DNA of 64,000 nucleotides from Prostheceraeus crozeri (GCA_907163375.1 CAJQUW010015625.1:124001-188000); one strand, 5' to 3'. Counted from the stretch's first letter, positions 47,400 to 59,538 are shown. The notes: a model not told the origin generated them from the letters alone. Made by a program: numbers and translations.

Positions 47400-48241
47400 T
47401 CTTTTGCACAACAAGAGATGCACACATTCGTCGAGTGCTCCACACAGATAGATGACTTTGCTGCAAAGACGCACCACAAATGGATTTCGATTTTCTATCA
47501 GCTCTGATTGCGCATACTTCGCGTCGTCGTGGTATTTACAGAAAGGTTGATTGAATTGGGTTTTGTGTTCCCTTTTCATAACCTCATAGCCGCATCGACA
47601 TTCGCAATTGCTTTAATGCTTGTGGTAGCCTACCAGTATTTCGTTTCTGAATATGTGTATCGACAAGTCGACTCAAAAAATCAAGAATAAAAGATGCTCA
47701 CTTGATTTTCCACGCACTTTGCAAAATATGAATAATCCATTGATGCAAGAGACGTCAACAAAATTGCAAACCATGAAAGGGTTGTCGCCGACATTTTCTT
47801 GCATAAGAGAATGCTTGCATCTTTTTGTCGATGATATCGACTCCACTCGCAGTGACATTGTGGAATTTAACTGTCGAGGGTTAAATGTCATGTAAATCGG
47901 CAGGTGTAATCGTCGGTTCAAATGTATCTAAGAGCAGAACGGGCTTGTTACCTTTATCCCAAAATAAACAGAGTATTTAAGAGCCACCAAAATAAAATTG
48001 CGAATGAATTTTGTACGACCATGACATCATTTGATATAGAAGGTATTGATCTATCATAACGGCGGATAGTCCCGTCAAAGATAGTGTTCCGAGCCAGGAG
48101 ATCATCTGCCAAATGAATGGAAGTAAAGTAATGATCAAGAGTTACATTTCTTCCGTCAATCAACTGTTTGACGACAGCCTCCCCGTGTCCAGCTGAATCA
48201 CACACGAATGATTCACTGATAGATCCTGCTTCAATATGCAC
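47400..48241 (-). pseudogene. piggyBac transposase relic
   Basis: On the minus strand the piece at 48241-48050 reads GRNVTLDHYFTSIHLADDLL and then FDGTIRRYDRSIP. This follows the piggyBac catalytic block (DNFFTS.PLA..L...GT.R.N...IP) around its second aspartate. Frames further on (47921-47673) resemble the VDt.D...rWP..F....D...NA part. The last (47579-47397) has loosely spaced cysteines like the final zinc-binding domain. Several frame changes separate them and the amino-terminal half is missing. I find no TTAA-flanked ends. Confidence 0.6.
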
Positions 48242-49580
48242 AATAAGAATGAGAATTTAAGCCTTAAGAGGCGAATGATTTATAACACGTTGCATGTGTG
48301 ATAAGAGAGGAAGGTAGAGAATCATTTGAATTTTGACAGTTTTATGCGTTCCTTTACTTTATGCATACCTTTTTCTATCATTTTTGACGCAAAATATAGA
48401 CATTCGATCGAAAACAGCATATTGTACTATCTATTTGAGTCATTGTGTATATCGTGTAATGCATATATATGCAGTTCATGAAATGTATCTGGCTACTGAA
48501 TTTAATTTGAAGCAGTGGGAAATCAATGGCATATCATGAACTTGTGTGTGTTCGTAATATTATTGTAGATTTGCCCTGGGAGCATTTTTTGTCTTGAATA
48601 AATGAGATATTTGCTATGTATTTGTGTAAGGGTTAACCACATTTTCCTAAACTTCTCCCGGTGCGTGGGATCTCTTAGTGCGATTTTAGTGACACTGACA
48701 CTATTTGACGTTATAATTTCCATTGCAAAAATTCATAGCACTTTTTAGGTATCACGTTTAATCAGCAATCTTTTCGGGGTAGAATCTTAAGACATGGTCA
48801 CTGCGTGAACATTGAACATGATTGTCTGCAGGCAGATGACAGCGCCACTATGTTCTCTAACACACGTAAATATCAACTTTGTGAAGTTGCGCTGCTGCTT
48901 GGCTACTTTGACTGGCTGGTTGTGTTCCTAGTGAAAGAAGACGTTTTAGCAGTTCATAATTGGGATTGCAGTGGCCACCACTGCTTCAAAGTCACTTCTG
49001 TTGGTACAATTCCTGAGTAATTGTTTTGAAATGTGTTGATTTTAATAACTTTTAATTGAATTGCAACCTCGAAAGCTGTCTTAACTCTTCATGCATGAAA
49101 CAGAGCACCAATAGTCTCGATAAGATGTTGAATCCAGTTAGAACCAGGGGCGGTCGGCACTAATAAGCAAGATATTCGGTGAATACCAATCTATTTTTCC
49201 TAAAAAATGTTTAGGCCTAATTTACATCGCTAGTTCTCTAACTAATGTTAACTGCTTTACTAAATGTCAACATCACAATTGGGTGTTATCTGTTGTCTTA
49301 ATTAACCCTGATCATTGCCTGACAAGCAATTTGATCATTAAGTTAGCAGAAGTTGACATTTTCTGTTGGCGATCCCCTTTCACTCTATTGATTTGACTGC
49401 CAATCAAATTCGACCTCTGCTCGACAGCAGAGTTGACGGTTGATGGTGAGACAGCAGTACAACAATTGAATACGCGACGTTAGGTAGAGCATCTCATTGT
49501 CAGAGTCGAAAGTAAACGAATAGCTTGAGAGTCCACACAGCTTCTTTTGCGATCCTCCTCTTCCGCATGGGCTCCCAATC
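48242..49580. other. Intergenic stretch
   Basis: Short frames only. CAGGGGCGGTCGGCAC at 49147 looks like a hAT terminus, but I find no matching end. No gene is supported. Confidence 0.35.
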
Positions 49581-49941
49581 CACAATCCTCAGCTGGTCGA
49601 AGCTATTCAGTCACCGGTTTCCGCAACATGCTTCGCCATGTCGGACCTATCGACAACTAATTCACAAACAGCACGTTTGTTTGTCCAAGGGTCTGCCAGA
49701 CTTACGGACGTATGAAAAGTTGAAGCCCTGGGGTCCACACGGTGAGTCTGGCAGACCCGTAGACAGGAGAACCGCTGAACACGAGCGTGCTCTTCAGACA
49801 TATGATGTAGATAAGTTCGAGATGGTGAAGCATGTTGCGGAAACCGGTCACTCAATAGCTTTCGACAGGTTGAGGATTGTGAATCGAGAGTCCATGAAGA
49901 AGCAACAAAAATACTATTGCCTTTCTGTAGAATGTGACTGA
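49581..49941. mobile_element. Fossil Penelope-like GIY-YIG fragments as an inverted pair
   Basis: A plus-strand frame carries GESGRPVDRRTAEH and then MVKHVAETGHSI, in the style of the GIY-YIG endonuclease tail of Penelope-like retroelements. The same peptide is also encoded on the minus strand just to the left, because 49581-49730 and 49735-49881 are inverted copies joined near a GTCTGCCAGACT motif. The element is an incomplete, broken and old remnant; only the endonuclease tail is seen. Confidence 0.55.
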
Positions 49942-51378
49942 TCTCCCTTTAACTTCAGTGTTCAGATCAACGATTCGAAATTTTGAAGATATCTATTCTA
50001 ATTCTGAAATAAGTAATTGGTCACAAATAAAATAAGAGTTAATATCAGCACAGTGATGAGCTGTCGTCGTCCAGTGCTTTTCACGACTGGTGTTCAAATA
50101 GTGGTGTGCAATCTCGATGTGAAAGCTTTTATTGAAATGAATGATCATTTTGTGTTACTTTTTGTCAAAGTGATATGTACTTCAAATCAGCCATGTAAAT
50201 TTTCTTACAGAGTTAAACAATGGACGTTTTTGATGTTTTCTACAATCATCTGCTACTTATTATGCCACGTAAATTGTCTACTTCCTGCGAAATTGGTAAA
50301 GCAATTGAATTGGATTAATTATGTAATCATCAAATAAAATTTCTCTTCAAAAACCGTCTTTCTGATTTTTGTGATAGCATGTATATGCAATGTTCTTTAA
50401 TTTTACAATCCATGATCGTCAACAAATGCATTTTCTTGTTACTTAAATGTTGGTAGACTCAGGGGTCTTTGAGCCTTTCAACAAACTTCATCGTGTAGAC
50501 ACGATCGTGTTGAATCTTGTGATTTGTATTCCTATCTTGACAACTGAAGTCATGTTTTATTTTCTTGTTGACTGCAATTAACTGTTTAATTTTAAAGCAA
50601 GATAATTTGATGACTTGACCTGTTCTAGCTGAAGGCAAGCAATCTAGAAAACACTATACTCCACTGCGGTGAAGGATAAATACAGCAATCTTTTAAAGCA
50701 CTCGCACAACTAGATTGTCCATGTCTAAAGACTCATTATATATAGGCTATTCAGTTGACCGATACATTGACCACGACCATCAACCGCCTCCTATAAAGCC
50801 CCCAGTCTGATGTTGGGTCAAGCGCGCTACCCAATACCCGAATTTGAGCAAAACAGCGTGCGTCTGGTACACACCATTGTTGCCAACTCATCCACTTTCG
50901 TGAGATCCGACGCGTAATCAGAATTCATAATTCTGATTGGCTGAGAGCTAGTGATGTAATTAAATAAATGGATCTATTACACGCACTCATGCATATTTTC
51001 AGATTGGAGTCAGTCAGCTAAGAATTTAAGGAATGACAACTGCGGAATCTATCGAGCCCTATCGGATTGACGACGTGAGTTTGAATCAGTCATTTTCATT
51101 TTTGTCATTTTGGTCAGTTCGTAATATCGTCCATGTTGCGGGGTCTCTTTATTCCTTGAATATGCAATTTTCATCCTTGAATTTCTTAACTTTAAAATCA
51201 AACAGATGCTTCAAAGTAGCAAGAATCGCAATGATCCTACTTTTCCTACCTTTACCTACTTTTACTGTTTATAGAAGTCTTCCTATCTTAACCTGTTTTT
51301 AATTTAATTCCCTACTTTTCAGTTAGATGTCCTTCTATTATGCTTCCTTTGAAAGGAAATGTCTCCCATTTGACAAAA
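49942..51378. other. Intergenic stretch
   Basis: A 106-codon frame at 50017-50337 has hydrophobic runs but no recognisable family or splice context. Nothing else is seen. Confidence 0.35.
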
Positions 51379-51692
51379 TTCGATTTTGAGTAAGTGAACA
51401 GACTGGTCAAGATGCTCACATATTGCGCTGGCGCTATCGACCAGCTACGCTGACCATCGTCAGGCGATGAAGGCCCTCTCTTCCCGAGCAAGTTCCAAGT
51501 CAAATTTCAATTCTCAAATTCTCAAGAAAGAATATGATGAAGTCGTTGTAAGCGAACTCAAAATTATTGACATTGCAAATCAATCAATTCGTGAATACAG
51601 GCCTTCATCGCCTGACGATAGCGCCAACGCAATATACGAGCATATTGACTGTGGTCAGTATGTTTCCTTACTCAAAATCGAATTCTGTTCCC
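51379..51692. repeat. Inverted repeat next to the fold-back element
   Basis: Arms of about 95 bases (51379-51476 and 51600-51692) are imperfect reverse complements, sharing ATTTTGAGTAAG, ATATTGCG and TCAGGCGATGAAGGCC. Both strands encode PSSPDD-type peptides, faintly like another GIY-YIG fragment. It lies only 10 bases left of the large fold-back element. Confidence 0.6.
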
Positions 51693-51702
51693 TGCATGTA
51701 CA

Positions 51703-52476
51703 TGGGTCATTCCACATCAAAACGTCAAATTTCGGAAAAAGTGAGCGGCGAAGGTTCTCAGATTTTTTTGAAATTCACATATTTTCATCATTTGGGTCTA
51801 TCTAGATGATATCCAAAATATTTCGGAAAAATTCCATCGGGAAGGTCACTTGAGTGGCCTTGACTTATTCGATTTTTTCTATTTTTAGAGAATTTATGAA
51901 AGATCATATACATCTTTGACGGCCTACATCACCGATCTCGCAGCGAAGTTGAAGAAAATTCTTCTTAGACTGTTTAATTGATACCCAACCACAGATGTTC
52001 CAAGCGGACTTCATAACCTTTTTGCTGCGAGAAAATTTCTGTGGGCCCTCAAAAAAAGTAAACATTTCAGAAAATTTTTGAAAAAATCGAATTTTCAAAC
52101 ATTTCTCAAAACATGCAAAAGTAATTTTACGGTCTCTTCTTCCGCAGGCGACTACAAATACAACCAAATGATTGTAGAAAAATATTTAGAAAATCACCAG
52201 GGATCGGGAAAATGGTTTTTGAAAATCAAATTATATGAACAATATTCAATTTTTGACATCTTTGACTCAGTCCTGACAATTTCTCGCAGCAGCTGCGTCA
52301 ATCCTGACAGGTCGAGTGTTTTACGCTTCACATTATCGATCTGAAACTGTAATCAGAAGTAACTTTTTCCATGCAGAAGTACGATTTTTTTGAATTTGAA
52401 AATGTGGTAAAATTAGATCGTTTTTTGTGCTGCTACTATCAAATTCATAAGTAGTATGTGCTTTGTAATTAACAGA
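51703..52476 (+). repeat. Left inverted arm
   Basis: This is the reverse complement of 54753-55528. Identity decays only in the last 40 bases at the inner border, after the shared block GATCGTTTTTTGTGCTGCTA. Confidence 0.9.
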
Positions 52477-52649
52477 TTGTTAACCTCAATGAAAGGATGT
52501 ACTCGATGACTAAAGGAAAAAAGTTCATCTACTTATTGTGACTCATAATTTTAAAGCAAAACATTTGAACTTAGTTTCTGAGAAACATTAGAACTCTAGT
52601 ATCTATTTCAAATCTTGGAAAATCTTTTTCAGAATTAGCATGACCTGTA

Positions 52650-52890
52650 AAATTCTCTGGAGTTTTCTAGTGCTGATTCTTCGATTTTCTTCATGATATC
52701 CTCCCTCGGATAACTGTGAATATCGGATACCTGGAGTACCGGAAATATTGTCCTGCTCTGGCTGGCGTACTGACTTCCGCCCAATTTTCACTAATCCAAA
52801 ATATTTGTCCAGGAAATTGATCGCCTAAGTAATCGACAGAGACCCAATCATTTGTCGAGTAATTTTCTTCTTTGCTGAAATGAGACGTAA
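52650..52890 (-). pseudogene. Transposon-associated small C-terminal domain, relic
   Basis: Reading the minus strand, NDWVSVDYLGDQFPGQIFWI is followed, in a shifted frame, by SDIHSYPREDIMKKIE. This order (WV.V.Y....PG.I, then D..wYp.edIl.kI) is a short domain often found at the end of DNA-transposon proteins. At least one frameshift interrupts it and no catalytic domain remains. It suggests that the fold-back element once encoded a protein on this strand. Confidence 0.45.
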
Positions 52891-53584
52891 GCAAATAAAG
52901 ATCGGTTTTATGTCTAATTTGGTTTACAATAAACTTACTGTTATTTTATCTTAGAAAGGTCGAGATTAAAATTATCCCTTCTTCATTTTACATATCATTA
53001 CTTAATCTGGCACAATCTGCTGTCGATGAATTTTTCTAGAATTCATGGTGGACAGGTGTAATACTGTGAGGGGAGGACAGGGTGGATTATAGACACTTGC
53101 GAGGAAAAACTTTCCTTGGTGCTTGCTTCTTCGAAGTGGGCGTTCAATGTCTTGAGCACTTCAGCCGAGTTGATTTCTGATCTTAACACGTATATCTCCA
53201 AAAGGCCTAAGTTTCCAATACATGTAGTTATAAGCTATTTTTCGCCCTTTCGAGCTGAACTGTTGAGCCCTTTTTTAGACGAAGCGCATCGTCAGCGGCA
53301 GCCAAATAGTTTCGCACTTATTTCAAGTCTTAGAACATCTCCCACTGATCAGTTATGGCGATTAAAAAAAAATGATGGCCTCTTTCATGTATTTGTGCAA
53401 CCATGAAGTATGCGCGGCATATAGGTCCTACATTTACACAAATATTCATAGATTTTCAAGTATGCTGTTTGGTTTAGATTGAGTCACGGGAGCTTCGATG
53501 CCGTGTGTGTCAAGGATTTACTGAAACTTTCGGATGGTCCGTTATGAGCGGAAATTGCGAGAGACTAGCGCATCCTCTGTGCGC

Positions 53585-54052
53585 TTGGTTTACATGAAAT
53601 CAAAGCATGATCACATCTCTCATCGTATGCGTGATCTCCAGTGGCTTCCGGTTGAGAGCAGAATTGATTACAGGTTGCCACGTTGATTTTCAAGTGTTTA
53701 CAACAAGTTTGTCTCGACTACTTGTCTGATCTTCTGCAGTTCACTGCCAATCTACCTTGTCGTTAACGCCTTCGCTCTTCGTCTGGGTTATCCTTGCAGG
53801 CACCCCTGACTGCTAGAAAGACACTTGGAGATCGGGCATTCGCGTCTCAGGCCCCTCGAGTGTGGAACTCTCTCCCTTCTTCCATACAGAACTCTAACTC
53901 CCTCAACACCTTCAAGCGAAACTTGAAAAGCTTTTCATGTGATCGCTCTTTATAATTAGTTGCACGTCATTGTAATTTGAACTCAGGTCTTGAAGTCTCT
54001 ACAGACATAATGCCTGCTTTTGTAAGCGAATTCGTTCATAAATAAATAACAG
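53585..54052 (+). mobile_element. LINE 3' end (CR1/L2-like), truncated
   Basis: The peptide HRMRDLQWLPVESRIDYR, then TARKTLGDRAFASQAPRVWN and SLPSSIQNSNSLNTFKRNLK, is the well-known carboxyl end of reverse transcriptases of the CR1/L2/Jockey group (WLPV..RI.yK, then GDRAF...APrLWNsLP). Two or three frame changes and stops interrupt it. The fragment ends with a CATAAATAAATAAC tail, as expected for a LINE 3' terminus, so it is a 5'-truncated insertion in the fold-back element. Confidence 0.8.
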
Positions 54053-54752
54053 CAAAATCTCATTTATTCATCAAGCTCAAAAGTATTCGTCGAGAAGACT
54101 AATTCTGGGAGGTCCAAGAAGTCACTGATGCTAATATACACCTACTATCAGCAAAGGCATGAAATAAAAGGGATACAATTTTATCAAGCTGTAATTGTGG
54201 AACGACTTAATAAACACTTGTACCAGAAACCACACGTACTGGGTGATTGCTTACCGATATATAAGTAGAAATTGTGTAAATGTTGACCTTTTATCATATT
54301 ACCATCTAATGATCGTTTTTATCAATGAATAATTGCCGCAACTCTAATAGTATCCGCGAACTTCTGGCCTAAGTATTTTCTGGCGAGAGGCACTTACGAT
54401 CTTTTTAACGGTTTCACGTGTTGATGAAAGCAGGAAGTTTTTCCCTATTCAATTCTTATGCCTGTGTCTGTGATTTATTCATCTTGTCTGTAGATTAAGC
54501 AATTCGGTAAGATTTTACCTTTTGCCTCTCAATAAACTTAGAGAACTTGACTGCCTTTCAAATAATAAAGGGAAAATGTGAAACGTGTTTCAACATCTGA
54601 CTGTTTGCAGATACAATCAAAACTCTTCAATTAAAACCGTGAATGAGTTGAGACCTTAGTGGCCCTAATTAACGAGGCTGGGATAGACAACATAGGTCGA
54701 ACATATACTCCATCCGAGTTCGAATTGACGAGTTTCGACAATAAAAGAATAT

Positions 54753-55528
54753 GATCTGCTATTCACAAAGCACAAACTACTTATAAATTTGATAATAGCA
54801 GCACAAAAAACGATCTAATTTTACCACATTTTCAAATTCAAAAAAATCGTACTTCTGCATGGAAAAAGTTACTTCTGATTACAGTTTCAGATCGATAATG
54901 TGAAGCGTAAAACACTCGACCTGTCAGGATTGACGCAGCTGCTGCGAGAAATTGTCAGGACTGAGTCAAAGATGTCAAAAATTGAATATTGTTCATATAA
55001 TTTGATTTTCAAAAACCATTTTCCCGATCCCTGGTGATTTTCTAAATATTTTTCTACAATCATTTGGTTGTATTTGTAGTCGCCTGCGGAAGAAGAGACC
55101 GTAAAATTACTTTTGCATGTTTTGAGAAATGTTTGAAAATTCGATTTTTTCAAAAATTTTCTGAAATGTTTACTTTTTTTGAGGGCCCACAGAAATTTTC
55201 TCGCAGCAAAAAGGTTATGAAGTCCGCTTGGAACATCTGTGGTTGGGTATCAATTAAACAGTCTAAGAAGAATTTTCTTCAACTTCGCTGCGAGATCGGT
55301 GATGTAGGCCGTCAAAGATGTATATGATCTTTCATAAATTCTCTAAAAATAGAAAAATTCGAATAAGTCAAGGCCACTCAAGTGACCTTCCCGATGGAAT
55401 TTTTCCGAAATATTTTGGATATCATCTAGATAGACCCAAATGATGAAAATATGTGAATTTCAAAAAAATCTGAGAACCTTCGCCGCTCACTTTTTCCGAA
55501 ATTTGACGTTTTGGTGTGGAATGACCCA
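54753..55528 (-). repeat. Right inverted arm
   Basis: This is the reverse complement of 51703-52476, with a few substitutions. The high identity means either a young element or arms kept alike by gene conversion. Confidence 0.9.
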
Positions 55529-56114
55529 CTTCTAATTGGGGCATCATCCAATTTGCGATCATCTCCAGATAGGACGATCATGTGACACTGCCTCCTTGAA
55601 AAAGGAGCGGACCAAAAGCTCCAAAAGCTGTCTGTAGATGTTATTACAGAACAATTGAATTTTGATGAATTCCTAGAAAATGTTAAAGTTTATGTAAATC
55701 ATAAATGACTTCAGAACGTCATGTCAGATGATGAATATGCAAGCTTCGTGCGTAACTTTGTCGTGTCATAATTAGTTTTCAAAGTTGAGACGTTAATTTG
55801 CGTTCATCCTGTATTTGAAAGTATTAAAAACACTATGCACATAAACCGCATATTAACAACATAGTGCGTGGCGTGCACTGCCTAGAGAATGTACTGGAAC
55901 TGTTCACCACCACATTGAATATCACGTCGTCGTTTATTATCGGAAATATTCATCACTGCATCACGAGGAATGTTTTTGATGATAAACGATTACGTTATCT
56001 CTCCTCACAGTTCATCGATTGCATGCGAATTTTTCGCAAACACCGCCTGTTTTGAGTATCTGAGTAAGAAATAATCTATTGGTGACAAGTCAGGTAACCC
56101 TTGATGGCCACAGT

Positions 56115-57030
56115 TCGGGTTTACAATCCCGGGATCTCGACCCTATTTCCGAGATTAAAAATCCCGGGATTACATCTTCGAGATCTCGAGGTATTTCGAG
56201 ATATTTGAAAGATTGGCCCTTAGTTCTTTCTAAGTGACATAGTTAAGAGAGTCAATGGCTTTTTTGAAAATGCATCTAAATTTTTTATGTTCCAAGTTTG
56301 ATAAATTTGCCAATGTGCTGTATTTGCCGAGCCAGCTGGTTAAGCCTCGTTCACACGATGACACTAGTGTCGTGACATTAGTGCCGAGGAGCAGCGCGAG
56401 ATCTGTGCTAAATCAATGCCGTGACACAAACCGTTCAGACGCTTAATAAACAGTGTTGTGACACTGCTACTAGTATTGCTTCTGTAAACTGAAAATACTT
56501 CGTAAATTGATAGCTGAAAGACAAATCACAACGATTTAAAATAACGAGTAAAGGCTCGTTCAGACAGAGCTGGGTTTGCGGTTTGCGGTCTCGAGACACA
56601 GGAATGATCCTCAAGCGGGTGAAACAAGTCCTGGAATCGATACCTCCAACATCGGTAGAATCCGAAAGGGCATTCTCGGCGGCCGGTATGTTCTTAACGA
56701 AATTACGGTCGAGAATGAGTGATAACACAATTCAGTGTCTCACCTTACTTCGCCAATATTTTTTACGAGTTGACTAGTTTTACCTACTGTAGATGTTTGT
56801 TTAGTTCACGTTGAAAGATATACATTTTACAAGCACGTATCGTCTTTTGAAATATTTCTTGAAACTTAATGATTAAAAACATCAGTATATATAAATCTAA
56901 GATTCTGATATTCGATATGAATCTAAGATTTATACAGTATATATATAAATCTCGATCGAGATCCCGGGATTGCGATTAGCCAGCCTCGAAAATCCCGGGA
57001 TTGAGAAAACGCCTCGAGATTATAAACCCA
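56115..57030 (+). mobile_element. hAT deletion derivative
   Basis: The ends TCGGGTTTACAATC and GATTATAAACCCA are inverted and flanked by a perfect 8-base duplication GCCACAGT (56107-56114 and 57031-57038). Repeated AATCCCGGGAT motifs lie inside both ends. At 916 bases it cannot encode a transposase, but it keeps the last part of one at 56583-56777. Confidence 0.9.
56583..56777 (+). pseudogene. hAT transposase dimerisation tail, remnant
   Basis: The peptide LESIPPTSVESERAFSAAGM, then LTKLRSRMSDNTIQCLTLLR, is the classic hAT carboxyl-terminal dimerisation block (P.TS..sERaFS.ag...t..Rs.l...).  It ends with a stop at the normal place. The rest of the transposase has been deleted, so this is the fingerprint of an internal deletion of an autonomous parent. 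Confidence 0.85.
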
Positions 57031-57639
57031 GCCACAGTCCCTTAGACATCAAACTGTGATCAAAGGTTTGTTGTAGGTGACGTATGGTGCGATTGCACAC
57101 GTGACAGACAGCACTCTTGTAGCCAGTCTTCTTCGGTTAGCTGTTCTGCAAACTAATTAATTATCTCCACTCTGTCAGTATTTCACAGTAACGGTAGGGA
57201 TTCAATGTTTCTTCGAAAACAGTTGGCCCAATAGCTTCGTCTGAGTGCAACCCACACACCTGCCTTCACCGGATGTAATGGTGTTTCAGTGAATTGATGG
57301 GGATTGGTGGAATTCCAGAGACGCGTGTTTTGCGAAATAGAATCTCCAGAAAAGCAAATTTAAGACTCATCACTTAAAAACTTCAGACCAAATCGGTTGT
57401 CGTCACAGAATTGGACTGCTCGTTCCATAGTCGTTGTTCACCACACACGATCTACGGTCAAACAATAAGTCGTCGCTGAATAAGCAGTGACCCTCAGACA
57501 GCAGCCAGTGGCGTGAGTGTCATACACATCGAGTTCTTCGTTCAGTCACACTTCGCTGTCACAGTGCCATTCATTGTTAAATCCTACCAAGAGATGGAGT
57601 GCTAAATTTCTCACGCCTGACAACTTCTAGACAAAGAAT

Positions 57640-57892
57640 CTGACGGACAAACATTAACGAGAAAACTTGTGCCCAATGATCTGAATTCCTCGAATCTGAA
57701 GGAATCATGGCAATCGAAGCGTTTTGGAGGAATTTACAGCATTCCGCAAGCGACGACGACTGTTTTTCCTATCTCCGTAAGATAATTTGAATTCCTTTTT
57801 GCCTACCTAATAATTTTCAGCATGTGCCATCGTTTTGAATTAGTCTTTAATTCACTTCTGGTAAACTGAAGGAGTTAAACAATCTAATTCTG
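57640..57892 (+). repeat. CACAGAATTA-family hAT miniature element, partial copy C
   Basis: The block GAGAAAACTTGTGCCCAATGA through CTAATTCTGTGG matches the right half of copy A (5035-5271) at lower identity. The left half is absent. Confidence 0.7.
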
Positions 57893-58885
57893 TGGTTGTC
57901 GTTCATATTTTCTTGAAACCACTGACAATAATCCAAACGTCTTCGGAAATCAACTTCAATAGGCTCATGTAAAAGCGTTATGCGGATGCATGCAATTTCA
58001 ACAATTTCGAAGACCAATATGACAGCTACCAGTCGATAATCCAGCATGATCAAATACATGCACAAATTCACTGACAACACCGTGACGCCGTAATGAGCAA
58101 TCAATCGAATCGTGCTGGTCACCATAGTAAACCAATGTGCTCAGAAATAGCCAAACAGAACGAATCTTAATCTGATCATTTCATGGACTTTGCATTTGAC
58201 GAAGATATTAAGTATAAAGGAGCATGTAGCTTTGAGAACTGAAAAGGACAAGTTGAATATTCTGTACGAGCATTGCACAATAGGTATTGATTGAAACATT
58301 CAAACAGCTTGGTTTCTTAAAGCATCTTGGAATTCACGCAATATTTTGGGATGAGGGCTGTGATTCTGTAAGAGATATGTTTTTGTGATAAGAATCATTT
58401 GAACAGGAGGATACACAAAAACAAGTCAATAAAGTGATATCATTTCTCCAAACGGAAGACCTATCTATCGACATAATTCTCGGATTCCCTAGAGATGCTT
58501 CAAACTTGATGAAATTGCCTGCCAGGAAAGTAGACGAGGTAGCTGATCCAGGCTGGCCATCTTGGACTCATTGATTAGCCGGATTGCCTACATCAGTTTT
58601 CGCCAAATCTGCCAAGCATGGTCGACGTTTTCAATTTTTTTGACGTGTCTCCACTCATTTTTCAAGTATTCAACTGCTCGGAGTGAAGATCTTTACAATT
58701 AACATCTGATCTTTCCTGTATGCAGATGCTCATGCTACCTACATTAAAGGAATAAAAGAAGAGTCAACATATGGGGAAGAAAAATAGTGTCAGAAAAAGG
58801 AGAGCAAGCTTATTCAGATATTCATTCATGAAGACACTGTATGATGATACATTACAATAATAACAGAAAATCAAAGAACTGATGA
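57893..58885. other. Unannotated stretch
   Basis: Open frames are short and show no motif. No element ends were found before 58886. Confidence 0.35.
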
Positions 58886-59538
58886 CAAGGTTGGGCAAAA
58901 ACTTGGGGTCAAAACCCAAAACCCAATCCCAAGTTTGAATAAATGAATGAAATCAAGTAAACTAAGTGCATTATTTGTGTTTTATATGCTGACATAAAGA
59001 TTCTTCTGTAGGCCAAAATTCCTATTGGGCACATGAGAAGTGTGGCATTAGTGGGAAACGATTTGTTATTGCAATAATTAATGTAACTAGTAGCCTAAGT
59101 ACATGTATTACGTCACAAAGTTTTCTTTTAATTTAACCTACACTGATATACTGACTAATTGAAGATCTTTGATTTAATTATGATAGAGTTACACGTACAT
59201 TGCTCATAGCAAAGCAATCGTTTTTCATTTTATCATTCTGAAATATAAACAAACTTGATAAATATTATAGCTGCGCAGTCAGTGCATGGTTAGAAATAAA
59301 CGGTTTAATATATACGAAATATATAAAAATTCAATATGCACAAATGCAACAAAATACATGTAATCTTACAGTAGATACAATATGCATGAACTTTATGCTG
59401 TTATCCTGTAGGTCTCCTAAGATTCAAATCAAAATATTAATTTTTTGTAACTTGATCTGTTTATATTCAGCATTAATAGAAAACCCAAGTTTTGTATCAC
59501 TATCCAAAGTTCGACCCAAAACCCAAGGTCCAACCTTG
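58886..59538. mobile_element. Miniature DNA transposon with CAAGGTTGG ends
   Basis: CAAGGTTGGGCAAAAACTTGG at the left is an inverted match to CCAAGGTCCAACCTTG at the right. The flanks carry CTGATGA on both sides (58879-58885 and 59539-59545), a 7-base duplication that may be a decayed 8-base hAT-type one. The 653 bases are non-coding. The 103-codon frame from 59344 crosses the right end and is not a gene. Confidence 0.7.

Larger units (their letters stand above)
51703..55528. mobile_element. Fold-back type DNA transposon with about 775 bp inverted arms
   Basis: The left arm (51703-52476) and right arm (54753-55528) are reverse complements at well above 95 percent identity, and they end TGGGTCATTCCACA at the left and TGTGGAATGACCCA at the right. 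The 2.3 kb between contains a transposon-type protein relic (52660-52880) and a LINE fragment. I see no clear target-site duplication, so the superfamily is open. The frames of 87 and 88 codons seen twice, in opposite orientation, are simply the two arms. Confidence 0.85.
55864..57480 (-). pseudogene. Tc1/mariner-superfamily transposase relic, split by a hAT insertion
   Basis: On the minus strand, 57480-57039 encodes NTRLWNSTNPHQFTETPLHP and VKAGVWVAL, followed by FAEQLTEEDWLQ. This is the ..NpH...e.PlH..KvgVWca.. block of a widespread IS630-Tc1-mariner transposase. Past the inserted element the coding sense resumes at 56106 with GLPDLSPIDYFLLRYSKQAV (PDLsPiDfFLWG) and IKNIPRDAVMNISDNKRRR. 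Stops and shifts are scattered through it. The order is colinear across 56107-57038, which proves that the hAT derivative landed in an existing transposase gene. Confidence 0.75.

Noticed and set aside
49147-49165. hAT-like terminus CAGGGGCGGTCGGCAC
   Set aside because: No partner end within the window.
50017-50337. 106-codon hydrophobic frame
   Set aside because: Hydrophobic composition is expected from AT-rich DNA; there is no signal, motif or gene context.
52078-55327. Pairs of identical 87- and 88-codon frames in opposite orientation
   Set aside because: They are the inverted arms of the fold-back element; identity is due to the DNA repeat, with no coding signature.
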